From: Clavulina sp. PMI_390 | Taxonomy: Eukaryota; Basidiomycota; Agaricomycetes; Cantharellales; Hydnaceae | Assembly: GCA_015039315.1 (NCBI GenBank) | Contig: WIDE01000061.1 | Coordinates: 175,889 to 190,752, forward strand | Direction: 5' to 3' | Length of the DNA stretch: 14,864 nt | Part shown: positions 1-9,013 of the stretch, one piece after another | Numbering within the stretch: position 1 is the stretch's first letter | How the letters are laid out: each line of letters opens with the position of its first letter | The notes under the pieces: generated by a model | Told to the model about the DNA's origin: nothing | Database searches by the model: none | The model's input: only the letters and a program-made list of their open reading frames with translations | Translations under genes and position numbers: made by a program

Positions 1-181
1 CTGATTTCACGTACTCGCTCAGCCATAGCATTACACGCGTACCTAGTGTTAGTGTTATTATCAGTTACTATACTATCGGGTCTAATTACATCTTTCGCGT
101 ACACGGATACAAGACTAAGTACATTGAGTGAGTTCTCCGATCCCTCGACCGAGTGACTTACCCGGGAGATTCTCTTCTACA
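1..181 (+). repeat. Right-hand part of the 5' LTR
   Basis: The stretch lies directly upstream of a primer-binding-site-like sequence and ends in CTCTTCTACA, with the canonical CA terminus at 180-181. It has no coding capacity. The left part lies outside the window, and no second copy is visible downstream, so the call rests on position and the terminal CA only. The end shows an imperfect inverted relationship with TGTAAGAG at 13343, as LTR termini usually do. Confidence 0.5.
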
Positions 182-186
182 AATTC

Positions 187-204
187 TGGTGACCCGTACA
201 GGGG
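187..204 (+). other. Primer-binding site for minus-strand synthesis
   Basis: TGGTGACCCGTACAGGGG starts with TGG, the complement of a tRNA 3' CCA, five bases after the presumed LTR end. Read as a tRNA 3' end, its complement gives CCA, a discriminator A, a 7-base acceptor strand (ACGGGUC), then CCUGU, which fits a T-stem strand starting at the invariant C61. That arrangement supports a genuine tRNA match. I cannot assign the tRNA species. The leader from 205 to 334 has no ORF or clear structure and ends in the context cgaaATGT at the Gag start. Confidence 0.6.
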
Positions 205-334
205 AAGCAAACATTCCTTGCCTAAGTGTATCAGCTAAAGCCTGAGTAAATCGCAAAATACAACCCATTCTACTCCATAGACACAGAAATTTCCATATTC
301 GGAAATACACTGCACCCTCTTACGCACACACGAA

Positions 335-3300
335 ATGTCGAAACCACAGTTCATTATCAAGACTAGAGCTATGAAAGCTAGCGAACCAATCGTTCATAAC
401 GACCCTGACGTCGAATCCAATCATTCGGAGACGTTCGAAGATCTACTAGATGCTGGCATCGCCGCCAACCTCGCCCAAGACGGCCCAAGCTCTGGTCACC
501 GCACCCCAAACAACGAACCCGCTCTAGACGAAGCCGACCCCGTTGTAAAGGACGAAGAGACTGTCGCGCGTGACTTTGACGCCACCGCCCCTCCTGCCGC
601 ATTCCCACTAGGTGCCGGTTCCACCAAGCCCGTCATCGAGCACGACATCCTTGCCATCCTCGAAGCCATCAAACCCCGCGCCACGATGCCCTTCCCATCG
701 TCGACGGATGCCCCCAGGTTCAAAGGAAACAACCTCAAGAGCTTCCTAGAAGACTACAATATATCAACTGAAGGCGCCGGGTGGAGCGACAAGAAGAAAT
801 GTGAAAATTTACACAGTTACTGTAGCTCAAAAGCCCGAGACTTCGTCAAGAAACTCCCTGAACGCAAACGCGGCGATTGGCCTGCCACCGTAAAACGTCT
901 CGTCCAGTTCTATACTGCTGGCGATCCCTCAGAACGCTATTCGAGAGACAAGATTAGCCGTTTTGCTGGTAAAGACCACAAGATTAAGAATCGCAAACAA
1001 TTCATCTCTTACCATCGGGAATTTGAAAGCATACTGGCTAGCACTAAATCAGCAGAGAGAATTTCAGATGAGGATAAAAATCGATATTTCTGGAAAGGCT
1101 TACCTTCGAGGCTCCGACAAGACATCTCAATGCGCCTCCACCAGCTCCATCCCAACATGAACCCACATGTTGCTCGTCCGATCGACGAGATCCGTCCTCT
1201 CGCGCTCAAGTGTCTTGATAGAGACTCCCTCTTCTCAAACGCTATGGATAAGAAGTCAAAGTCGTCGAGTAAAAAATCTTCACATAAGAAACACTCACGA
1301 CGACGTAAATCTGATGACTCCGGCTCAGAAGACGGTAGCGACGACGACGAAGACCCTGACGATACGGACTATGAGAGCGACGATGACCAAGAAGAGTCTG
1401 AAAACGATTTCGACAGCTCTAGTGATGAGTTCGACAGCGAGCTTGACGACGACCGTCTGTACGCTAAGAAATCCAAGAAATCTAAAGCAGTAAAAGACAA
1501 GAAAAGGAAGAGTAAGCGTAGTAGTTCGTCGAACAGCAAGAAAAGCTCAAAAACGAAAGACGAGGATAACACTTACAACCAAGAGCAGCTACTAGAACTC
1601 GTCTCCAGTCTGACTTCCGCAAAGCGAACCCCTCCACCTGATGCTCCAGCCCTGAAGCCCGAAGAAGCCTTGTCGAAAGCAACCGAAAGCCTTCTGAAAG
1701 TCGTCGCAGACCTCACCGCAAAAGTCTCTGTTGCCCAAGTCGAAGTCGACCCCTCGCCAACACCTCCAGCCCCAACCATAATGGCCGCACAGTCCGATTC
1801 CACTCTTGTTGAAGAAATGAGACGTCTGACGACTGAGCTTCAAGAAAATAGCAATACGTTAGCTCTCTTGCGCGACGAGCGAAAGCAAGAACAACAACAG
1901 AGTCGCCCACAAAATAACTTACCTCCTCGCCCTCGATTTGATAACCGTGGACGTCCCAATCGCTGCTTTATCTGTCGAAAGATAGAGACGCATCCGCGCC
2001 CCGTGGAATCATGCCCTGACGCACAAAAGCTAGTACGAGATGGCTTCTGTAAATTCATCAACGGCAGATTGATGATGGCGGACGGAAGTAACTTACCAAC
2101 TGTCGGATTCAACGAAGAGCTCATTCCCGCCATCCGAGCGCTAGGCCGCCCAGCCTCCTCCCAAAACCGCAGTGGACGCGTTGGTGCGATCGAGATCGAC
2201 CTCGCGCCCAGTGTCCATGCCGCCACCGTCAGCCTCGGTTACGAGAGCGATGACGAAAGCGACGACCAAGTTATTCCCCTGTCTGAGACAGATGAAGTCA
2301 GCGAAAACGAGAATGATGACTTTGATGAGATTCCTACTGACAGCTGGTACCACGCGATGGCCGCCGAAAACAGCTCCAACAGGAAGCGCGATCACTTCTC
2401 CACCCATACCAAAACCGGCCGACCTGAACTTCAGAAGAAGCCAACCTTCGAAATTGTGTTACCACCTGAAGGAACCATTCGTAAGCTCGTTCAAGAAGAT
2501 ATGACGAAAAAGAATACCGAGAGGAACGCAGTTTCGCTACCTGCTCGCGCGTCCACTCCTCCGCCTGCACCGCCCCAATTCCTATCCGACGCTAATCGTA
2601 CGCCACTAAACCCTAACCACGTCCGGTTTGCTCTTGATCGAGATACTCCCGTAAAGAAGAAGCCTACGAGAGATGCTCATGAGCTGAAAGAGAATGAGTC
2701 TCACGATAAGACGAACAAAGAAAATTGGAAGTACGATAACGTACCAGGCGCTCCCCGCATTCCTCTTGACACGCCAGAAGCCCGAGTTGAACCGAGTGAA
2801 CCTAAACGAAAGTTAAAATCCCAGATACAGCAGAAACATAATGTGAACGACGTATACAATACCATATTGTCGACAGCCCTTCCACTCAGCCTCGCCCAGA
2901 TCATTTCCGTAAGCCCTGACATTCAGAAACGCCTGCGGTACGACACAACAGTCAGAGCTCTACCAGAGGAGAACGAGAGTAAAGAACGAACTAAAAATCC
3001 ACTTACCTCGCCTTGTCATGACGAGAACCGCGAAGTCATGAACGCTGCAATCGCCGAGCCTGTTGAACTGACCGACGTCGAAAATGAAGATGAAACTTTC
3101 GAACCCGAAGTGCTCGCCGTGAAAGCAAGCTCTCGTATGTTCCGCTCCTCAGGCGTATGCGAGGTCGTGATCGGAAATACACACCGTATGTTAGCAATGG
3201 TCGACACCGGCGCGGAAATGAACCTAATCAAGAAAACGGCAGCCGAGAAGTTAGCGAATGACTTCAAAGTAGATAGAAGCCAGAGATACACCATGTCAAG

Positions 3301-5143
3301 TGTTGCCGGGGTTTCTGATGAACTCGACGGACGTTTCGCTGACTTACCGATCAAGATCGCAAACTGCGTATACCCCGAAAACGTCTTCGTCGCCCGCGAC
3401 TGGACGAGCCGCTATGACATTATCCTTGGCCAACCCTTCCTCGCCAACGCAGCATGCTCCATATCCTTCACAGCCTACGGCAAAATGAACCTATACCTAT
3501 ACCCAGAAGGCAAACGTCGAGGTCAGCCAGTCCGCGTAGAACTTGATTCTGCTCGTCGCACAACAAATAACTTACCTCAAGTAAACGCCCACCTCGTCGA
3601 GCTGCGCGACGATGATCTTCCCGACAACGATCACCTCATCCCATCATCTGCCCGCATCGACCCTGATCCCATTACACCCCAACGCTCTTTCTTTCTTGAA
3701 GAAACATCCCTGAATACCACAAGAACACAAGCCGAAAATGGGTCAAATATACTTGTAAGGGAAACACAAGCATCGTCGTACGTACTTCATGACTCCGGCT
3801 ATCGCATCAATCCGTTCGAAGACGAGGGCATGTCAATTGACGCGCATGCACCCCGTGAAACTAACAACAACGGCGATCAGCTCATCGACAGTCTGCTACC
3901 TGACTTCATACCGTCCAGCGTACCTGAGGAGAACGAGACGTTCGCTCAGCTCCTTCAGCGAGCCATCGATGCGTCCGAACCGTCAGATGTTCCACCGCCC
4001 AGTCACAGCATCTCAATCGACGAAAGCCCCACCCCACCATATCCCTTCCACTCCTACCAGCCCATCGTACCATCCATACCCGTGACTAACTATAGAGAAG
4101 AGTCAGTAATCGATGTTGGCACTGAAGGGACCGGCAGCCCACTTACCGCTGACCAACGTTTCGCTGGAATCGCCTTGCACGCTAACAAGAACACTACCAA
4201 CGGAGAAAGACCAATGACGCACTATGAGTACATAGAAAGGATCAAGCGAGAACACATCAGACGTACTTACCACGTACAAGTCACCGGCACACAGATGTCG
4301 ATTGACGACGGTCCACTCATCGTGTCTGTAAACGGAATCCACGCTCGTGCCATTTTTGACCCAGAATTGGAATCGAATCTGATCTCCCAGTCTTTAGTTA
4401 GGCTAGCGAGTCTAGAAACACAATCTGTATTAGTGCGAAAAGCATTTTCGCCCATGAACGAACGAGTACAATATTGCACGAACGTACCGATCAAGACTAC
4501 CCATCCTACAGAACTACCAGGAACATTCCTTATCGTAAAAGATAGAGTGCCTGGAGGTTTTGAAGTTGTCCTAGGCCTTCCGTGGATATCCGAAATTCAA
4601 GCTCGTGAACGAGTGAATACTCATGAACACACTGCGAACGACACCTCACGCGTCGACTTTATCTTCCCAGGTCCTTCCGACGATCCTCCTCCCTCGATTC
4701 CACCCTCTTTAGCTCCATTCCATATACCTACAACAAACGAAATTACGTCAGTATCAAGTAGTAGCGCACTCAACACCGATCGAGAAGAACAAGATCATAT
4801 TACATACCCGTCATACCAAGTAAACGCACTGGCGGCGATATTCACCCAGTCAACTCCTCCACACGAACGCCTGATTCGTCCTAGCAAAGGAAAAGAGCGA
4901 GAAATTCGTGCTAGTGATATCGACGAACGATCGCAAACGCACGTACCTGCACGAATCACGTACAATTCCATATTTCCAATTCCTTCTGGCGAGAGTCGAA
5001 CGATGAGTAGCACTACAACGAGACCAGAGATAGCTTCAGCTGAGAAGTCCAGGCCAGAGATTTTCGATGAACACATACCTGGTCCGAGCAACTGGCTGCG
5101 TCGCGAAGCCGAAATCGCAACCAAAGGACCTGCATTATTATGA
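335..5143 (+). CDS. Gag-protease polyprotein of a Ty3/gypsy-like retroelement
   Basis: A 1602-aa frame that builds the particle and supplies the aspartic protease; typical gypsy Gag-protease proteins are only a few hundred residues. Residues about 118-270 look like a retrotransposon capsid (FKGNN, a helical stretch, then YFWKGLPSRLRQ). Residues about 304-326 are Lys/Ser/Arg-rich, about 327-377 strongly acidic and about 378-411 basic again. A zinc knuckle of form CX2CX5HX6C lies at C544-C547-H553-C560. A retropepsin has VDTGAEMN with catalytic D957 and closes with YDIILGQPF at 1027-1034. A second copy of the same fold has FDPELESNL at D1342 and VVLGLPW at 1411-1417; it lacks the DTG triad and is presumably inactive. 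The remainder is Pro/Ser/Thr-rich linker. The ATG at 335 is the first in the leader, about 130 bases after the primer site. The frame ends at a UGA followed by CGG, with pol in the same frame. The family is firmly identified; the roles of the linker regions are unknown. Confidence 0.88.
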   Translation: MSKPQFIIKTRAMKASEPIVHNDPDVESNHSETFEDLLDAGIAANLAQDGPSSGHRTPNNEPALDEADPVVKDEETVARDFDATAPPAAFPLGAGSTKPVIEHDILAILEAIKPRATMPFPSSTDAPRFKGNNLKSFLEDYNISTEGAGWSDKKKCENLHSYCSSKARDFVKKLPERKRGDWPATVKRLVQFYTAGDPSERYSRDKISRFAGKDHKIKNRKQFISYHREFESILASTKSAERISDEDKNRYFWKGLPSRLRQDISMRLHQLHPNMNPHVARPIDEIRPLALKCLDRDSLFSNAMDKKSKSSSKKSSHKKHSRRRKSDDSGSEDGSDDDEDPDDTDYESDDDQEESENDFDSSSDEFDSELDDDRLYAKKSKKSKAVKDKKRKSKRSSSSNSKKSSKTKDEDNTYNQEQLLELVSSLTSAKRTPPPDAPALKPEEALSKATESLLKVVADLTAKVSVAQVEVDPSPTPPAPTIMAAQSDSTLVEEMRRLTTELQENSNTLALLRDERKQEQQQSRPQNNLPPRPRFDNRGRPNRCFICRKIETHPRPVESCPDAQKLVRDGFCKFINGRLMMADGSNLPTVGFNEELIPAIRALGRPASSQNRSGRVGAIEIDLAPSVHAATVSLGYESDDESDDQVIPLSETDEVSENENDDFDEIPTDSWYHAMAAENSSNRKRDHFSTHTKTGRPELQKKPTFEIVLPPEGTIRKLVQEDMTKKNTERNAVSLPARASTPPPAPPQFLSDANRTPLNPNHVRFALDRDTPVKKKPTRDAHELKENESHDKTNKENWKYDNVPGAPRIPLDTPEARVEPSEPKRKLKSQIQQKHNVNDVYNTILSTALPLSLAQIISVSPDIQKRLRYDTTVRALPEENESKERTKNPLTSPCHDENREVMNAAIAEPVELTDVENEDETFEPEVLAVKASSRMFRSSGVCEVVIGNTHRMLAMVDTGAEMNLIKKTAAEKLANDFKVDRSQRYTMSSVAGVSDELDGRFADLPIKIANCVYPENVFVARDWTSRYDIILGQPFLANAACSISFTAYGKMNLYLYPEGKRRGQPVRVELDSARRTTNNLPQVNAHLVELRDDDLPDNDHLIPSSARIDPDPITPQRSFFLEETSLNTTRTQAENGSNILVRETQASSYVLHDSGYRINPFEDEGMSIDAHAPRETNNNGDQLIDSLLPDFIPSSVPEENETFAQLLQRAIDASEPSDVPPPSHSISIDESPTPPYPFHSYQPIVPSIPVTNYREESVIDVGTEGTGSPLTADQRFAGIALHANKNTTNGERPMTHYEYIERIKREHIRRTYHVQVTGTQMSIDDGPLIVSVNGIHARAIFDPELESNLISQSLVRLASLETQSVLVRKAFSPMNERVQYCTNVPIKTTHPTELPGTFLIVKDRVPGGFEVVLGLPWISEIQARERVNTHEHTANDTSRVDFIFPGPSDDPPPSIPPSLAPFHIPTTNEITSVSSSSALNTDREEQDHITYPSYQVNALAAIFTQSTPPHERLIRPSKGKEREIRASDIDERSQTHVPARITYNSIFPIPSGESRTMSSTTTRPEIASAEKSRPEIFDEHIPGPSNWLRREAEIATKGPALL

Positions 5144-5146
5144 CGG
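5141..5146 (+). promoter_or_regulatory. Candidate UGA-CGG stop-codon readthrough site between gag and pol
   Basis: The frame opened at 335 stays open to 9013 except for this single TGA. The codon after it is CGG, the exact hexamer of the UGA-CGG class of leaky stops known in several RNA viruses. The bases from A5143 to 5161 can fold into a 6-bp stem with one G-U pair and a 7-base loop, though it sits closer to the stop than stimulatory structures normally do. A chance nonsense mutation in this one copy is the main alternative. Confidence 0.55.
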
Positions 5147-8100
5147 TGTGATACCCGCCGTGAATCTATAACGACAAACGAAGCCTTACAGTTAGTGAAT
5201 GATATCCTAATGGAAAACCGAGGAGCGTTAGAGATCACGCGCGGAAAGAGGAACCTAACGAATATGATCGGAAACCGCACCTTGGCAGAAAGCCTTGCGT
5301 ACATCTACGCCAAAGCGACTGGCCTCCATCGCATTGATGCCAAAGCAAAGCGGATTGGCAAGTATCTTGCTCACCTCGCTCGACCCAAGGTTCGCCCCGT
5401 CGTCGCAGCCACGAAATACAAGCCGGTAGATAAAAAGAACAACCCGATACCTGTTAGCATACCACCAATGCAGCGAGAACCGTATAAAGACTTACCTATC
5501 CCCGAAATACCACCTTTCCCTACCCATCCGCCTGACTGGTACGACTTCGCCTACACGCCAAAGCTCACGAAAGAACGTCTTGAGCTCATCGTAAGCAACA
5601 TTGAAGAGAATTTCCTATCGCAAGAAGAGATTTCACTATTAGTATGGGTTCTCGCACAGAATGAAAAGGCTATTGCATTCGACGACAGTGAACGCGGCAC
5701 CTTCAAGCCCGAATACTTTCCTGATTACATCATGGAGACAGTCCCACACGTTCCATGGCAAGACCCCATAATGAAAGTACACAAAGCGTTGAAAGCAGAA
5801 GTCGTAGACCTATTGCGAAAACAGAAAGATAGTGGAAACCTTGAGAACGCCGAAACATCATACCGAGCGTCAGTGTTTGTGATCAAGAAAGCAAGCGGCG
5901 GCCTGCGAGTCGTACATGATTTGCAACAGCTCAACCGCCATTCAATACAAGACTCCAACGTCCCTCCAAATGTCGCCGAACTAGCTGAAGACTTTGCAGG
6001 ACATGTAATTTACGGTTCACTAGACTTGTACTCTGGCTACCATCAACGTAGACTACATCCGAGTTCGAGACCTCTTACAGCCTGCTACACGGCAATTGGC
6101 AATATGCAACTCACTACCTTACCTATTGGATACACGAATTCCCTTCAGGAATTTCAACGAGCTACATCTCACATCATTTACAATCTTGGTCCCCAGAAAG
6201 CCTTAGCATACGTTGATGACATCGGACTCATGGGTCCTCGAGAGCGCTACAATGACGACCCAATCGAAGGAAACCCGAAGATTCGCAAATTCGTATGGGA
6301 ATATGCTAGGACCCTATATCAGTGCCTCGCCACATTTGTCATATCAGGAGCAACAGCCTCAGGGAAGAAGCTAGTCTTAGCAACCTCGCGCATCACTATT
6401 GTTGGTTACGAATGTAATGTAGAAGGCATCCGCCCGAAGCATGGGACAATGACTAAGGTGTTGAATTGGCCCGTACCCAAAAACCTTACCGGAGTTCGAG
6501 GATTCCTAGGAACAGTAGGAGTCGCTCGTAATTGGATCAAAGGTTACTCCAAAATAGCCAAACCCATCACCGATCTCACGAGTACAATCAAACATAAATT
6601 TTTCGTGTGGACTGAGGAAGCGAACAAAGCTATGGAAACTATTAAACGAAAAGTAGCTAGAGTAGCAGCACTCAAAACACTAGATGTGGCACTTGCGACT
6701 GAGGCCTCCAAAAATGCCGACCCCGGCGAACTCGTTCCCGGAAGGTTGATTCTGGCCGTTGACAGCTCCATCATTGCGATTGGATTCATTCTTTATCAAA
6801 TGTTTCCTGAGGATGACAAAGATCTCCTACCGGATCCGCCTGGCCCCACACCATCAATTGATTCCGCTACTCCACCTCCGCAGAAGTCCGTGCGCCTCAC
6901 ACGATTCCCTCTCAGATATGGATCAATCACACTGAATGCGGTCGAAAGCAAATACTCCCAGCCCAAGGTCGAAGTCTATGGACTCTTCCGTGCCCTCAAG
7001 GCGCTCGCACATTTTCTATACGGTTTCAGTTTCATCGTAGAAATAGATGCTAAATCCCTCCCTCCAATGATACATAACCCCGATCTACCAAGCGCATCTA
7101 TGACACGATGGATTGAATACATACAGAAATTTTCAATTACATACAAGCATGTCCCTGCCGAATATCATAAGGCACCTGACGGACTTTCACGACGTCCCCG
7201 CGATGAGAACGACTCTGCAGATACCGAAATCAATCACGAGGATTCAGAGGAAGTCGGACCGTTCATCAAGGGAATATCTAATCTGAACGCCCCAGAAGTT
7301 CACGCAATCCAACTGACACCCGAGCAGCAAGCCTTCGTGGCAAGCGCAGGCCTTCAATTACGAGATGGCGAAACGCCAGACTATTGGCTATTACCCAAAC
7401 GAGCAACTAACCCACCGGCGGACATTTCACCAGAAGTCCAGGCCATACAACTCCGGCCTAGGACCCCGAGCGGCAAAGCCATCACGCGCTTCATCAAGCC
7501 ACCAGCACCGCAAACTTCTCAAGAGCCGTCGATCTCGCCAAGAACCCTGCCCGAAACAGGTACATTAATTGATAAGCCGACTATTCAGATAAGCATCGAG
7601 GATGATTTGCCCGAATCAAATGAGTCAGACGATCAAGAAATCGAACTATGGAAGAATATTCGCTACTTCCTTGAGAAAGGGAAGATACCCAAGAAGATCA
7701 CAAATGAACGTTATTTCAAGCATAAAGCAAAATCCTATCTATTGTACGATGGCAAGCTCTGGAGAAAATCAGGCAATGCGCCAAGAAGAGTTGTCACAAG
7801 CACCGAAAAACGGAACACGTTGATTCGCAAAGCGCACGACGATTCCGGACACCGAGGCCGAGATCCCACGTACAGAAAATTAGCAGATTTTTATTATTGG
7901 CCCGGAATGCTTACTCAGATAGCCATATATTGCCGAACGTGTAAAGAATGTCAACTACGATCTACCTATCGACCAATAGTCCCTATCAATCCTACATGGG
8001 TACCTACCATATTAAGGAAGTTCAACATTGACATTGTAGATATGGGAATAAAATCAGGTGGCTTCAAATACATAGTCGATATGAGAGATGATCTCTCAGG

Positions 8101-9013
8101 ATGGATTGAAGCGCGCATGCTCGCGAAGAAGACTGCCGAGGATGTCGCCCAATTCATCTGGCAAGATGTGATCTGCAGATTTGGTTGCATACCCCAGATC
8201 ACCACCGACAATGGAACGGAGTTCCATGGAGCGTTTCAGATTCTCGCGGATCGGTATAAGATTCGCATCGTCCGATCGTCACCATACTATCCACAAGGGA
8301 ATGGGATGATTGAGCGAGGACATCGCACATGGATCGAATCAATTTGGAAACTATGTGGTAAATACAAAAACCGTTGGAGCCGATGGTTTCACGCTGCCAT
8401 GTGGGCGGATCGTGTTACCACGCGCCGAACCACAGGATTTTCCCCATATCACTTACTTTACGGAAAGCCACATCTTTTCCCATACGCTCTCGATGAAGAG
8501 ACTTGGTATACAATGCCATGGCACGAAATCAAATCTACTGAGGAACTACTAGAAATTCGAGCGAGACAATTGAAATCATTGAGTAAAGACCGATCTAAAG
8601 CTAATCGCCGAAATATAGCTACGCGAAAAGATGCTGCAGAAAAATTTGCTCAGAAAAATATTCATCGCCTCGTCTCTGGAAAATATCGGCCTGGAGAATT
8701 CGTTCTAGTCGCGTTAAAAGGAACGAATATCAAGAAAGGGTACGGTCGCCACAAATCTGCTGATCGTTGGGCAGGTCCATTCAAGATTCGTGCAAGATAC
8801 CGATCAGGGTCTTACAAACTCAAAGAATTGGATGGCGTACCTGTGAGAGGATCTATTCCCGCCGGTCATCTGCGCCCGTTCTATACTCGCCACGATCAGG
8901 TGGTTGGGGAGGAACTCATCATTGAGGATGATACTGACGAAGCCGTCAACCCCTTTGAATGGAGCGCAGAGGAAGAGTCCGACAAGGCCAACGACTCTCC
9001 GTACGAACCGTAA
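5144..9013 (+). CDS. Pol: reverse transcriptase, RNase H and integrase, expressed by readthrough
   Basis: Copies element RNA into DNA and inserts it into the genome. Residue numbers count from the GTG at 5195. The reverse transcriptase spans about 190-440, with catalytic D277 in SLDLYSGYHQ and the YVDD box at 339-342. RNase H follows with D523 (AVDSS), E593 (KVEVYG), D618 (EIDAK) and D662 (APDGLS), and contains a Pro-rich insertion of roughly 35 residues after the first strand. A linker of about 200 residues holds two PEV-AIQL repeats (700 and 746). The integrase zinc finger is H881, H886, C913, C916; the core acids are D946, D1005 and E1040, with 34 residues between the last two. It ends in a GPF module (RWAGPFKIRARY) without a chromodomain. 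The frame is continuous with Gag across one TGA. The first ATG is at 5210; an independent start there is possible but has no obvious translation signal. All catalytic residues are intact. Confidence 0.9.
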   Translation, partial: RCDTRRESITTNEALQLVNDILMENRGALEITRGKRNLTNMIGNRTLAESLAYIYAKATGLHRIDAKAKRIGKYLAHLARPKVRPVVAATKYKPVDKKNNPIPVSIPPMQREPYKDLPIPEIPPFPTHPPDWYDFAYTPKLTKERLELIVSNIEENFLSQEEISLLVWVLAQNEKAIAFDDSERGTFKPEYFPDYIMETVPHVPWQDPIMKVHKALKAEVVDLLRKQKDSGNLENAETSYRASVFVIKKASGGLRVVHDLQQLNRHSIQDSNVPPNVAELAEDFAGHVIYGSLDLYSGYHQRRLHPSSRPLTACYTAIGNMQLTTLPIGYTNSLQEFQRATSHIIYNLGPQKALAYVDDIGLMGPRERYNDDPIEGNPKIRKFVWEYARTLYQCLATFVISGATASGKKLVLATSRITIVGYECNVEGIRPKHGTMTKVLNWPVPKNLTGVRGFLGTVGVARNWIKGYSKIAKPITDLTSTIKHKFFVWTEEANKAMETIKRKVARVAALKTLDVALATEASKNADPGELVPGRLILAVDSSIIAIGFILYQMFPEDDKDLLPDPPGPTPSIDSATPPPQKSVRLTRFPLRYGSITLNAVESKYSQPKVEVYGLFRALKALAHFLYGFSFIVEIDAKSLPPMIHNPDLPSASMTRWIEYIQKFSITYKHVPAEYHKAPDGLSRRPRDENDSADTEINHEDSEEVGPFIKGISNLNAPEVHAIQLTPEQQAFVASAGLQLRDGETPDYWLLPKRATNPPADISPEVQAIQLRPRTPSGKAITRFIKPPAPQTSQEPSISPRTLPETGTLIDKPTIQISIEDDLPESNESDDQEIELWKNIRYFLEKGKIPKKITNERYFKHKAKSYLLYDGKLWRKSGNAPRRVVTSTEKRNTLIRKAHDDSGHRGRDPTYRKLADFYYWPGMLTQIAIYCRTCKECQLRSTYRPIVPINPTWVPTILRKFNIDIVDMGIKSGGFKYIVDMRDDLSGWIEARMLAKKTAEDVAQFIWQDVICRFGCIPQITTDNGTEFHGAFQILADRYKIRIVRSSPYYPQGNGMIERGHRTWIESIWKLCGKYKNRWSRWFHAAMWADRVTTRRTTGFSPYHLLYGKPHLFPYALDEETWYTMPWHEIKSTEELLEIRARQLKSLSKDRSKANRRNIATRKDAAEKFAQKNIHRLVSGKYRPGEFVLVALKGTNIKKGYGRHKSADRWAGPFKIRARYRSGSYKLKELDGVPVRGSIPAGHLRPFYTRHDQVVGEELIIEDDTDEAVNPFEWSAEEESDKANDSPYEP
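7292..7453 (+). repeat. Two copies of a PEV(H/Q)AIQL motif in the RNase H-integrase linker
   Basis: PEVHAIQLTP at 7292-7321 and PEVQAIQLRP at 7430-7459 lie in frame in the acidic, proline-rich stretch between RNase H and the integrase zinc finger. Such short repeated linear motifs could be protease sites or protein-docking sites; the sequence does not show which. Confidence 0.45.

Noticed and set aside
5100..5200. Programmed frameshift between gag and pol
   Set aside because: Both ORFs are in the same frame, so no frameshift is needed; only one stop codon has to be bypassed.
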